A stretch of 64,000 bases of DNA. Source: Mycobacterium barrassiae. GTDB lineage: Bacteria > Actinomycetota > Actinomycetes > Mycobacteriales > Mycobacteriaceae. This document shows positions 1 through 7,239 of this stretch, in pieces; position 1 is the first letter of the stretch; every line of letters begins with the position of its first letter. The notes below the pieces were generated by a model. The model did no database searches. It was not told where the DNA came from and saw only the letters and a list, made by a program, of their open reading frames with translations. A program made the position numbers and the translations under genes. The stretch is taken from assembly GCF_025822765.1 (NCBI RefSeq), contig NZ_JACKUK010000035.1, positions 1-64,000 on the forward strand, in the 5' to 3' direction.

Positions 1-62
1 CTTTGCTCGAGTGACTTTGACGGGTCTCTCGAAGAATCACGCGATGACCTTCAATCACTCGG

Positions 63-752
63 CTACGACACGCCGGCGCTACTGATCAGGTCCGACTCGT
101 ACACCACTCTGCTGGACGCAACCCGCCACATCACCGAATCGGACGAGTTGGCAGGCGTCGAGATAGCCAAGGTCAACGACTGTCGGCGCTTGCCTCGCAC
201 CGACGTAGCTGCCGACCAAACGGCGTCGGTCACGACGTGCAACTCGTCCACAATGAGCAACGAAGGGTTGTAGCCGTGCAACGCGGACGGCTCAGCCGGT
301 AGCACCATCAACGTTGACTCGTTCTCAGGCAACACCAGCTTGTCGGCGTAAATCACGATCCGCTGCGCAAGCTCAGGCGATTCCTTAATGAGCTGAATCG
401 CGTACTTGAGCACATGGCCCGCCTGCTCATGGCTAGACGCGACACACAAAATCTCGCCGTATCGCGGCCCTAGGAACAATTCAGCCAATGCCAGCGCCGC
501 CGCAAGCATCGTCTTGCCATTCGCACGCGGAATAGAAACAAGCGCCGTACGGATGCCCTCGGCATACGAACCGGAGATAATTTCTTTCTGAAACGGAGCA
601 AGCCCGAACCTGCGCCGCTTCCCGTCGTCATCGACGTTCCAGATGTACGTATCTATGAACTTGATGCGCCGTTTTCCGCGATCTAAGGGCCAGTTTTTGA
701 ACGTTAACGGGGGAGAAATGACCTGTTGTTTTGGTCCAGCGCGGACAGGCAT
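63..752 (-). CDS. Phage terminase large subunit, ATPase half only (truncated)
   Basis: This looks like the motor ATPase that packages phage DNA into capsids. In 229 residues there is a Walker A-like motif (PRANGKT) and a Walker B motif (LLIVDELH), followed by a coupling-type stretch (AISTPANSSDS). Large terminases usually exceed about 450 residues and carry a C-terminal RNase H-fold nuclease. Here a TAG at 63-65 ends the frame soon after the ATPase core, so the nuclease half is missing. The remaining 62 bases show no clear continuation, although one shifted frame stays open to the edge. The start ATG lies three bases after a run of seven G. It is the last visible gene of the leftward-reading element. 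The family is clear from the motifs; whether the gene is a decayed remnant or a frameshift cannot be settled here. Confidence 0.75.
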   Translation of the reverse strand: MPVRAGPKQQVISPPLTFKNWPLDRGKRRIKFIDTYIWNVDDDGKRRRFGLAPFQKEIISGSYAEGIRTALVSIPRANGKTMLAAALALAELFLGPRYGEILCVASSHEQAGHVLKYAIQLIKESPELAQRIVIYADKLVLPENESTLMVLPAEPSALHGYNPSLLIVDELHVVTDAVWSAATSVRGKRRQSLTLAISTPANSSDSVMWRVASSRVVYESDLISSAGVS

Positions 753-755
753 ATA

Positions 756-762
756 CCCCCCC
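756..762 (-). promoter_or_regulatory. Seven-G tract three bases before the terminase start
   Basis: On the minus strand the sequence reads G7-TAT-ATG. An identical layout (G7-TCC-GTG) precedes the HNH gene that starts at 3173. The tract may act as an unusual ribosome binding site or be part of a promoter; AT-rich sequence resembling a -10 box lies just upstream in both places. Confidence 0.3.
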
Positions 763-793
763 TCAATATTTAGTTATGTGTTCTGACCTGCAT

Positions 794-813
794 CTTTATC
801 GGACCCGATAAAG
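794..813. repeat. Perfect 9-bp inverted repeat between terminase and HNH genes
   Basis: CTTTATCGG and CCGATAAAG are separated by two bases (AC), in the 176-base spacer between the HNH-type gene and the terminase gene. Such symmetry fits an operator for a dimeric regulator. A weak stem-loop or part of a DNA-packaging site is also possible. Nothing else recognisable lies in this spacer. Confidence 0.45.
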
Positions 814-928
814 TTTCCGATCACTCTATGGACGCGCATAAAGTGACGCGGAGAGTAATCCGAACTTTGCCTTGCCATTCGGGTCCGGAGACTTTCGGCC
901 CGGACCTACCCCCCACGTCTATGCCAGA

Positions 929-1495
929 TCAGCCCGCTAGGGCTAGTTCAAATTGCCTGGCCCCCCGGTCGCGCACTATGTCCATTTGCTTATGGCATTT
1001 AGCGCACATTGGTTGGTAGTGCTTAGGGTCTGCGCTGTAGGGCATGAGCGACGGACTTTTCTTAACGGTGCCCCTTAGCTCGTTTGGGTCGCTGTGGTCG
1101 TAAGCCCAATGCTCGGCTTGCTTGCCGCATTCGACGCAATCATGGTTGCTTGCCCTGCCGCGCCGCCGCAGCGTCCGATGGTGCGCCGTCCCGTAGCTCG
1201 GTGCCTCGCGCCAAAGCGGATGGTCGGGGCCGAACCGTTTCTTGCGTTGATCGACGGCGATCACGGTGTGCGGGTCGCCGTGCCGCTTAAGCCGCGTGGT
1301 GTGCATTCTGCACAGCCCATGTGGCCCGTCGTCGCCCTTGTCGCAGCCGTCGATGGTGCAGATACCACGTTCGGTGCGAATCTTGCGGCCAGCCTCTCCC
1401 ACGGTGCCGGTGCGATACCAGCGGTGGTAGTGCATCCGGCACCAACCCTTGCCCTGAATGTCTGTCCGGTCGCATCCGGCTACGCTGCATTTCAT
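929..1495 (-). CDS. Zinc-finger HNH-type phage nuclease-like protein
   Basis: This 188-residue protein has two N-terminal repeats of the form C-x4-C-D ... W/L-C-R-M-H (about residues 3-21 and 46-65), then a basic linker. A C-terminal Cys/His cluster follows (CVECGK, YDHSDPNEL, CAKCHKQMD), resembling the zinc-stabilised core of HNH nucleases encoded as phage 'HNH endonuclease' genes. Its ATG overlaps the stop of the preceding HNH gene by four bases, so the two are probably translated together. HNH proteins next to a terminase often assist DNA packaging. That role is inferred only from position, and it could instead be a free-standing homing nuclease. Confidence 0.6.
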   Translation of the reverse strand: MKCSVAGCDRTDIQGKGWCRMHYHRWYRTGTVGEAGRKIRTERGICTIDGCDKGDDGPHGLCRMHTTRLKRHGDPHTVIAVDQRKKRFGPDHPLWREAPSYGTAHHRTLRRRGRASNHDCVECGKQAEHWAYDHSDPNELRGTVKKSPSLMPYSADPKHYQPMCAKCHKQMDIVRDRGARQFELALAG

Positions 1496-1797
1496 CTCGC
1501 CGCCCCTTTGCGCGCATTACACGACCTGCAAAGAACAGTGATCAGGTCTTCGGTTATCGGCAGTCCCTTGGCTTGCGCCGCCCATGCTTCGGGGCTGTGA
1601 TCTGCCGTGAGGTCTTCTGCTGACCCGCATGAATTGCAGAACGGCTGCTTAGTGCGTGCGCGCTTTGATAGCCGGTCCCATTGGGTTGTGTAGCCCCTTT
1701 TGCGTGGACTCGCCTTAGTGTCCTTAGGCCGGTGCTTAGGGCACCTTGCGCGATCACTTAAGGCTCCGCAGCTGAGGCAGGGCTTAAGTAGCGGCAT
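1492..1797 (-). CDS. HNH endonuclease, phage packaging type
   Basis: A 101-residue protein with the compact architecture of HNH nucleases found upstream of phage terminases. It has an N-terminal CLSC...CPKH zinc pair and a basic segment with YTTQWDRLSKRA, typical of this family. The core then follows: CNSCGS, the ADHSPEAW segment where the HNH histidine falls, and CRSCNARKG. In HK97-like phages such proteins work with terminase in DNA cleavage. The gene overlaps both neighbours (14 bases upstream, 4 downstream), so it sits in a tight operon. The family call is good; activity is unproven. Confidence 0.75.
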   Translation of the reverse strand: MPLLKPCLSCGALSDRARCPKHRPKDTKASPRKRGYTTQWDRLSKRARTKQPFCNSCGSAEDLTADHSPEAWAAQAKGLPITEDLITVLCRSCNARKGAAR

Positions 1798-1999
1798 GCG
1801 CTTCTAGTTCCTCTAAGCCGTCAACTAAGGCGAGGATGATCCTGCGAGCGTCACGCGGCGTGCCGAATGGGATTGTGTGTCTGCGCCGCTCACCGCTGGC
1901 GCGACTGTGACGCTCTAGCGTCATGCCGTGGTTGCCTTTGTTCACGCTGACGCACCAACGCTCGCCGCCCTTCTCAGGTTCGATAAGGGTTGTGCTCAT
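1784..1999 (-). CDS. Small phage-element protein of unknown function
   Basis: A 71-residue open frame in the element's leftward operon, overlapping its neighbour by four bases upstream (ATGA at 1996-1999) and the HNH gene by 14 bases downstream. The N-terminal half is mixed (MSTTLIEPEKGGERW) with a basic middle (RHSRASGERRRH) and an Ala/Leu-rich helix at the end. I recognise no domain. The overlaps and shared strand support a real gene. Confidence 0.5.
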   Translation of the reverse strand: MSTTLIEPEKGGERWCVSVNKGNHGMTLERHSRASGERRRHTIPFGTPRDARRIILALVDGLEELEAHAAT

Positions 2000-2199
2000 T
2001 TGGTGACCACGCTTGCGACCCCGGCGGCGTAACGCATGAGCCGCGCCTTAGCGGGGCTTACCGCTGTGCTTAGAGGCCTTAATGCGGTGCCTAGCTGTGC
2101 GTGTAAGTCGTCGGCGTCGGCGCGGTTTAGGTTGCGTGCGATCACCTGGCCGTCCTTAGCGATGGTGTAGCCCTTCGCGGTTTCGACTACGGCGATCAT
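1996..2199 (-). CDS. Small phage-element protein of unknown function
   Basis: A 67-residue frame overlapping both neighbours by four bases. It begins MIAVVETAKGYTIAKDGQ, which reads like a short beta-hairpin domain, followed by an amphipathic Ala/Leu-rich helix and a small hydrophobic end (YAAGVASVVTK). No recognisable motif. It is supported by tight coupling in the operon and typical phage gene size. Confidence 0.5.
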   Translation of the reverse strand: MIAVVETAKGYTIAKDGQVIARNLNRADADDLHAQLGTALRPLSTAVSPAKARLMRYAAGVASVVTK

Positions 2200-2444
2200 G
2201 CGAGCGCGTCCCAGTTCCGTTCCGGACGACCAGCAAGATAGTCGCTGTGCGCGATCAACAGAGCGCCCAACTCCAACGCCGCGTCAGCGTCGATAGGGAA
2301 CGTGAACGAGTCCAACATGTTCGCGTAGCCCTGGTGAACGTTGAAGCGCAGACCGACTAGGGCGTTAGGCCCGGAGCCGTTGAGCATCACCTCGAAGCTC
2401 TTAGGTGTGATCTGAATGTTGCTGTTGCGGTTGCCTTTTCGCAT
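2196..2444 (-). CDS. Small phage-element protein of unknown function
   Basis: An 82-residue frame with a good ribosome binding site (GAGGGGAAG) seven bases before its ATG. The sequence has a basic start (MRKGNRNSNIQITP), an apparent beta-rich middle and a helical end (ADAALELGALLIAHSDYLAG). I see no known domain. It is the first of three overlapping small genes between two HNH genes, a layout common in phage early regions. Confidence 0.5.
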   Translation of the reverse strand: MRKGNRNSNIQITPKSFEVMLNGSGPNALVGLRFNVHQGYANMLDSFTFPIDADAALELGALLIAHSDYLAGRPERNWDALA

Positions 2445-2480
2445 GACCGTCTTCCCCTCTGATTTGTTGTTAAGTTGTGT

Positions 2481-3173
2481 TTAGCTGGCCCGCTCAAGCA
2501 TCCGGGGCTTATCCGGTAGGTATGCCGGATTGCGCGCCAGGTCGGCCCCTTCGCGGCGCTTGCCGTCGTCGCACACGTCGCCGTACGGGTTGCGTAATTT
2601 CGTGCCGTAAGGGTCGCTGGCGTAGACCTGTAGCCGCGCCCCGGTGACCGGCCCGCGCATCAACGCCTTGATTTCTGCGTGCTCCTGGTGCTCTATCGCC
2701 TGTTCGTTGACGACATAGACGAGGTTGTCCCGGTGCCGGTTGTCCCGGTCGCCGTCGAGATGAGCGACGGTGACGAACTCCCAACTCGCGGGCGGAGCGC
2801 CAAGGAACTGGTAGGCGACTAACTCGGCGGCTACCCGGTCGTACACGGTGATCCGTTTGGCCTTGCGGTTGCGCCCGTCGTCGGGGTCGTCAAGGTACTG
2901 CCCGAACATGTTCCCGCGTGCGGGCCAGACCGGGCCGCTGTAGTCATTGCGCCCGAATCGGATAAGCCCCTGATGGGGGGTAACGGTGCGGCCCGAAGGT
3001 TCGGAGAATAGCCCCGCCTCGTTAAGCATGAGGCCGTTGTGAGCACCGATTACGGGATGCCGTTTGTATCGCTTGCGGGTTATCGGGGTGACGTTCTGTG
3101 CGTTGGTGACACTTATGGCATCTACCACAGAAATTACAGAATTTGTATATTCCCTACTATCTACGTTACTCAC
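2481..3173 (-). CDS. HNH homing-type endonuclease
   Basis: A 230-residue protein starting at GTG. The mid-to-C-terminal part carries the HNH signature of phage homing nucleases: VAHLDGDRDNRHRDNLVYV, in which H-L-D-G-D and N-x-x-x-N-L are the hallmark of the metal-binding fold. A segment upstream (YDRVAAELVAYQFLG) resembles the region that leads into this core. Zinc-binding cysteine pairs are absent, so it differs from the two HNH proteins downstream. A run of seven G sits three bases before the start, as at the terminase gene. It may be a selfish homing nuclease inserted in the element or a resident gene. Confidence 0.7.
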   Translation of the reverse strand: MSNVDSREYTNSVISVVDAISVTNAQNVTPITRKRYKRHPVIGAHNGLMLNEAGLFSEPSGRTVTPHQGLIRFGRNDYSGPVWPARGNMFGQYLDDPDDGRNRKAKRITVYDRVAAELVAYQFLGAPPASWEFVTVAHLDGDRDNRHRDNLVYVVNEQAIEHQEHAEIKALMRGPVTGARLQVYASDPYGTKLRNPYGDVCDDGKRREGADLARNPAYLPDKPRMLERAS

Positions 3174-3176
3174 GGA

Positions 3177-3183
3177 CCCCCCC
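3177..3183 (-). promoter_or_regulatory. Seven-G tract three bases before the HNH start
   Basis: On the minus strand the sequence is G7-TCC-GTG, preceded by AT-rich TTAATATACAAAA. It duplicates the arrangement upstream of the terminase gene and may be an element-specific translation or transcription signal. Length variation in such a tract would change the spacing to the start. Confidence 0.3.
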
Positions 3184-3235
3184 GTTTTGTATATTAAATG
3201 GCTTCATGTGACGCACATCACGAAAAATAGAATGG

Positions 3236-3418
3236 TCAGGCCGCGAACTTTGCGTCAAACCACGCCTCAATATCGGCGCGCTTCCACACACGCCTACGCC
3301 CAATTTTCGCCGACTGGGGTAGCTGCCCTAACCGCTCCCAATACCGAATGGTGTCGATGCTCCGACCGCTGTATTCGGCGATTCCGGCAGCATCAATGAA
3401 CACAGTGTTTTCTGACAT
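3236..3418 (-). CDS. Excisionase-like small HTH protein (MerR/AlpA type)
   Basis: A 60-residue DNA-binding protein with the winged-helix layout of phage excisionases: an N-terminal helix-turn-helix (DAAGIAEYSGRSIDTIRYWERLG) followed by a wing (KIGRRRVWKRADIEAWF). This is the common helix_turn_helix_17 pattern. A longer frame is open to 3466, but the ATG at 3418 has a clear AGAAGG site at good spacing and starts where the domain starts. It lies directly downstream of the integrase on the same strand, as expected for a recombination directionality factor. A role as a small repressor cannot be excluded. Confidence 0.7.
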   Translation of the reverse strand: MSENTVFIDAAGIAEYSGRSIDTIRYWERLGQLPQSAKIGRRRVWKRADIEAWFDAKFAA

Positions 3419-3564
3419 GGCTGTGCCTTCTGGTGTTTCTTTCTGAGTGCCGCCGTTTATCGGCACTTCCCGACCGGGACTGTCCCCTATTGACCACCAG
3501 TGGTCCCTGGTACTCGAAATATTACAGGCGGTGTCCGACTTTCCGAAACAATAGAAAGTGCGGA

Positions 3565-4779
3565 TTACTTGAGCACTAAGTCAATCGCGTCCCGTGTCCG
3601 GTCGTCCGAATCCGGCCACAAGTGCGAATAGGTATCCAACGTCTCTGTAGCAGACGCGTGCCCTAAGCGGGCCTGCACCGTCTTAACGGACTCCCCGTGC
3701 CGGATAAGCAGGCTGGCGTAGTAATGCCGGAGCGTATGCAGGCCGCTCCGTGGGCCCAGCTTCGCGACCTGCGCCACCTTGCGCCAGTGGTAATCAAAGG
3801 TTGAGCGAGGAATGGGCTTACCGCGCCACGTAAACACCAGGCCGTCGGGACCGGGCGGATACTGCTGCATATGTTCCTTTAGCGCCGCCACCACGACACC
3901 GGGCAACGGAATCGTCCGGTAGCTTGCTCGCGTTTTGAGCGGGCCGAACGTCAGCGGATTGGCCCGGACGAGTTGCTGATCAACCTTCACCGTGCCGCTG
4001 CCGTCGCCGGGATTCTCGGGCAGGTTCAGCCGGTCCACCACCAGGCCGAAGCACTCCCCTTTACGCAGCCCAGTACCGGCGGCGAACGTCGCCAACGCAT
4101 GCCACTCAGCGGGCAACTCGCGCCGCACAATCTCGAACTGTTCGGTCGTCGGCGGCACTACCTCCTTAGGTTCCGCCTTCGGGAGTTTGGTGCCATCGCA
4201 CGGATTAGACGCAATGCACTTGTCGCGCACCGCATCCTTGAAAATGCCGAACACGACGCCGTGCAAAACCCCGACACTCGACGGTGCCAACTCGACCCCG
4301 GCAATCCACGCCTGTATCTCACTCGGGAGGATCGCGGCTATCGGACGGTCGCCGAACACCGGGTAGGCGTGCAGCCGTAAGCGGCTCTCTACGTGATCGC
4401 TTGAGGTGCCCCGGTGGACCTGCCGCTTGCGCCACGCCTCCGCGTAGTCGCGGAACGTGACCTGACCCGCAGCGGGGTCAATGTAGTTGCCGGTATGCAA
4501 GTCAGAATCAAGCTGCCGCTTGCGCCTGTCTGCATCGGCACGCTTCTCGTACGACGCCGTGAGTTCCCTACCGTCTGGACCGACCCAACGCACGCGCCAC
4601 CGCCTGCCCTTGCCGTGCAACTTGGTGCAAACCATGCTGCCGGGGGTTTTGAAATGGGTGCGGTCGGTACACCACAGCGCCCCGTCCGCGTTGTCGGCGG
4701 GATAGAACACCTGCTCGCCCCTACGGGCGTCACGGTGCCACTGGTCCTCAACACGCGCACCTGCGGATCGCTTTAGCAT
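3565..4779 (-). CDS. Tyrosine integrase (site-specific recombinase)
   Basis: Integrates and, with an excisionase, removes the element. An N-terminal arm-binding region (WRVRWVGPDGREL) and a SAM-like core-binding domain (FRDYAEAWRKRQ) precede the catalytic domain. Catalytic residues visible are Arg in TGLRKGE, His and Arg in LHTLRHYY, the LGHAS histidine and the nucleophile Tyr in LDTYSHLW. The frame is open to 4899. I prefer the ATG at 4779 (404 residues) because upstream codons run into the probable attachment region; an ATG at 4635 is also plausible, and neither has a strong ribosome binding site. The gene reads away from the adjacent rnpB 3' end, the usual position of an integrase beside its attachment site. 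Confidence 0.88.
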   Translation of the reverse strand: MLKRSAGARVEDQWHRDARRGEQVFYPADNADGALWCTDRTHFKTPGSMVCTKLHGKGRRWRVRWVGPDGRELTASYEKRADADRRKRQLDSDLHTGNYIDPAAGQVTFRDYAEAWRKRQVHRGTSSDHVESRLRLHAYPVFGDRPIAAILPSEIQAWIAGVELAPSSVGVLHGVVFGIFKDAVRDKCIASNPCDGTKLPKAEPKEVVPPTTEQFEIVRRELPAEWHALATFAAGTGLRKGECFGLVVDRLNLPENPGDGSGTVKVDQQLVRANPLTFGPLKTRASYRTIPLPGVVVAALKEHMQQYPPGPDGLVFTWRGKPIPRSTFDYHWRKVAQVAKLGPRSGLHTLRHYYASLLIRHGESVKTVQARLGHASATETLDTYSHLWPDSDDRTRDAIDLVLK

Positions 4780-4861
4780 GATCGGATCGTACGCTGCGCT
4801 GCGTAGCGTAAGCGTAGCGAAACGCCGATCTTCGACATAATGCCTGATCAGAACGGGTGAG
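4780..4861. other. Probable attachment-site region between int and rnpB
   Basis: This spacer separates the integrase start from the last base of rnpB. It contains the imperfectly repeated motif GCGTAGCG/GCGTAAGCG around 4797-4818 and a TACGCT...AGCGTA inverted repeat. Such repeats near an integrase start can be arm-binding sites or the int promoter. The crossover core would be shared with the 3' end of rnpB, but the second attachment site is outside the window, so the boundaries cannot be fixed. Confidence 0.4.
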
Positions 4862-5276
<415 letters not shown>

Positions 5277-5292
5277 TCCATAAACTTAACGC

Positions 5293-5745
5293 ATGGCGCA
5301 GGTTCCACCTTCCCGTTATCTGCAGCGGGCAAAGGATCTGGTGGACGCTCGTTACGCCGATGCGATCACGGTCGACGATCTGGCCGCCGCGGCGGGGTTG
5401 TCGCGGGCGCATTTCAGCCGGATGTTCACCAAGACGTTCGGAGAATCGCCGCGGGCATACCTGCAGACCCGGCGCCTCGAACGGGCCGCGGCGCTGCTGC
5501 GTCACACCGACCGCTCGGTCGCCGACATCTGCGTGATGGTCGGCCTGCAGAGCGTCGGATCGTTCACCACGAGCTTCTCGCGGGTGTACGGCATGCCGCC
5601 GGCGGCCTACCGGGCGAGGATGCCGCCGGCCGCGATCTACGCGCGCGTGCCGAGTTGCATCCTGGCGCGGGACACCCGGCCGCCCGCCGACAGCAGGGTG
5701 AAGACAGCACACGGGGAGAAGACGGACCGCGACGGGCGACCGTAG
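5293..5745 (+). CDS. AraC-family transcriptional regulator (HTH domain only)
   Basis: A 150-residue DNA-binding protein made almost only of the two helix-turn-helix units of the AraC/XylS family (about residues 8-108). The first is VDDLAAAAGLSRAHFSRMF, the second VADICVMVGLQSVGSFTTSF, ending with the conserved FSRVYGMPPAAYR. There is no N-terminal sensing domain, and the tail after residue 110 is low-complexity. It begins 17 bases from rnpB, and a VOC-family gene follows after ten bases. Stand-alone AraC HTH proteins paired with a VOC gene are common in actinobacteria. A link to the alkylation-repair genes further downstream is possible but unproven. Confidence 0.85.
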   Translation: MAQVPPSRYLQRAKDLVDARYADAITVDDLAAAAGLSRAHFSRMFTKTFGESPRAYLQTRRLERAAALLRHTDRSVADICVMVGLQSVGSFTTSFSRVYGMPPAAYRARMPPAAIYARVPSCILARDTRPPADSRVKTAHGEKTDRDGRP

Positions 5746-5755
5746 CGTCGGGACC

Positions 5756-6193
5756 ATGATGAAAATCGGAAGCGCCCACCTCTGGGTCCACGACCAAGAC
5801 GTCGCACTGAAATTCTGGACCGAACTGGTCGGTATGGAAGTGCGGCAAGATGTTTCGCTGCCCGACATGGACGACACGTTCCGCTGGCTGACAGTCGGCC
5901 CGCCGGGGCAGGACGATGTGTCGATCGTCTTGATGGCGGTGCCGGGTCAACCCGTGATGGACGAGCCGACTCGTAAGCAGGTGCTCGACCTGACGGCGAA
6001 AGGCTTCGCGGGCACGGTGTTTCTCGTCACCGACGACATCCAGTCCGACTTCGAGGAGATGAGCGCCCGCGGAGTCGAGTTCACCGAGGAGCCCCATCAG
6101 ATGCCGTACGGCATCGACTCCGGATTCCGCGATCCGTCCGGAAACAGTGTGCGACTCACCCAATTGGCGCCCCCGCCCGCCAATACTGTCTAG
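5756..6193 (+). CDS. VOC-family protein (glyoxalase/dioxygenase fold)
   Basis: A 145-residue protein of the vicinal oxygen chelate fold, with one pair of beta-alpha-beta-beta-beta units. The start (IGSAHLWVHDQDVALKFWTELVGMEVRQD) and end (GIDSGFRDPSGNSVRLTQ) are typical. The family includes metal-dependent lyases, dioxygenases and antibiotic-binding proteins, and nothing here identifies the substrate. Two adjacent ATG codons (5756 and 5759) could start it. It follows the AraC regulator, and the next gene's GTG comes directly after its stop, so these genes may form one transcription unit. Confidence 0.82.
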   Translation: MMKIGSAHLWVHDQDVALKFWTELVGMEVRQDVSLPDMDDTFRWLTVGPPGQDDVSIVLMAVPGQPVMDEPTRKQVLDLTAKGFAGTVFLVTDDIQSDFEEMSARGVEFTEEPHQMPYGIDSGFRDPSGNSVRLTQLAPPPANTV

Positions 6194-6688
6194 GTGCGCA
6201 CCTCGACTGCGGCACTGGGTTCGGCGGCCTTCTTCGTCGTCGCGCCCGGAACCTTTGTCGGGCTGGGTCCGTGGCTGATCACCCGGTGGGAGATCCCCGA
6301 GTCCAGCCCGCCGCTGCGGGTGGTGTTGGGAGCGGTGTTCGTCGTCGTCGGCTTGATCCCGCCCGTCCATGCGTTCATCCAATTCGTCAAAGCGGGCGGG
6401 ACACCGATGCCCGCTGCGCCGACCGAGCGGCTGGTGGTCACCGGTTTCAACCGCTTCGTGCGTAACCCGATGTACGTCGGACTGCTGGTCGCGATTCTGG
6501 GCCAGGCACTGCTCTTCGACAGCCCGTGGCTGGTGGTCTACGCGCTCATCGGGTGGATCGTCACCGCCTCGTTCGTGCATTGGTACGAGGAACCGACGCT
6601 GGTGCGCACCTACGGTGCGCAGTACGAGGAGTACCGCCGCAACGTGCCCGCGTGGACGCCGCGCCGGATCCCGTGGCGCCCCGCGTAG
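6194..6688 (+). CDS. Membrane methyltransferase, isoprenylcysteine carboxyl methyltransferase family
   Basis: A 164-residue integral membrane protein with about four hydrophobic segments (residues 5-30, 36-62, 95-115 and 118-135). The C-terminal signature is that of ICMT/phospholipid methyltransferase-like enzymes: GFNRFVRNPMYVGLLV (the RNPMY SAM-binding element) followed by EEPTLVRTYGAQYEEYRRNVPAWTP. Bacterial members methylate small or lipid substrates that are usually unknown. The GTG start immediately follows the stop of the VOC gene without a gap, implying coupled translation. Confidence 0.82.
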   Translation: MRTSTAALGSAAFFVVAPGTFVGLGPWLITRWEIPESSPPLRVVLGAVFVVVGLIPPVHAFIQFVKAGGTPMPAAPTERLVVTGFNRFVRNPMYVGLLVAILGQALLFDSPWLVVYALIGWIVTASFVHWYEEPTLVRTYGAQYEEYRRNVPAWTPRRIPWRPA

Positions 6689-6726
6689 GGATCTCACGTC
6701 CGGCCGGTCGTGACCGTCTACAAGAT

Positions 6727-7239
6727 ATGAACACTCGACAGTGCGTCATCGACAGCCCACTGGATGAGCTGACCCTGGTCGCCGACGACAACGCTCTGAC
6801 CGGTGTGTACTTCCGGCAGTACTGGCGTCGACCGGATCGAGCCGCACTCGGTCCTCGCGTCGAGGCGCACTCCGATGCCGTCTTCTCCGAGGCGCAGATG
6901 CAGCTGACGAGCTACCTTGCCGGCGACCGCGCCGACTTCGACCTGGCGGTCCGGCCCCAGGGTGACGAACGTCAGCAGCGCGTCTGGGGCATGCTCACCG
7001 CGATCCCCTACGGCGGCACGGTCACCTACGGAGAACTCGCCGCCGCCCTCGACGACGGGACGACGGCGCAGGAGGTCGGGCAGGCGGTCGGGCGCAACCC
7101 GTTGTGCATCATCGTCCCGTGTCACCGGGTCATCGGCAGCAACGGGCAACTGACCGGCTACGCGGGCGGCCTTCGGCGCAAGCAGTTCCTCCTCGAACTC
7201 GAGGAGCCCGCCGATGTGAAGGCGGCGAGGTTGTTCTGA
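6727..7239 (+). CDS. ogt: Methylated-DNA-protein cysteine methyltransferase
   Basis: Suicide repair enzyme that transfers the alkyl group from O6-alkylguanine (and O4-alkylthymine) to its own cysteine. The 170-residue protein has the active-site sequence IIVPCHRVIG, and a preceding wHTH segment (TYGELAAAL..GTTAQEVGQAVGRNP) that holds the DNA-binding arginine finger. I placed the start at the ATG at 6727, where homology begins; the frame is open further upstream but reads antisense-like low-complexity. The stop overlaps the start of the next gene, a DNA-damage oxygenase, by one base, so the repair genes form an operon. Confidence 0.93.
   Translation: MNTRQCVIDSPLDELTLVADDNALTGVYFRQYWRRPDRAALGPRVEAHSDAVFSEAQMQLTSYLAGDRADFDLAVRPQGDERQQRVWGMLTAIPYGGTVTYGELAAALDDGTTAQEVGQAVGRNPLCIIVPCHRVIGSNGQLTGYAGGLRRKQFLLELEEPADVKAARLF

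Noticed and set aside
1094-1600. A plus-strand frame of 168 codons in the phage element
   Set aside because: It is antisense to two HNH genes with overlapping starts and clear zinc motifs; its own translation has none.
3170-3235. Possible repressor or early promoter gene in the AT-rich gap
   Set aside because: No frame of useful length is present; only promoter-like AT-rich sequence and the G7 tract are seen.
4635-4779. Shorter integrase starting at the ATG at 4635
   Set aside because: Possible, but the intervening codons read as plausible protein and neither start has a good ribosome site, so the longer form was kept with this caveat.
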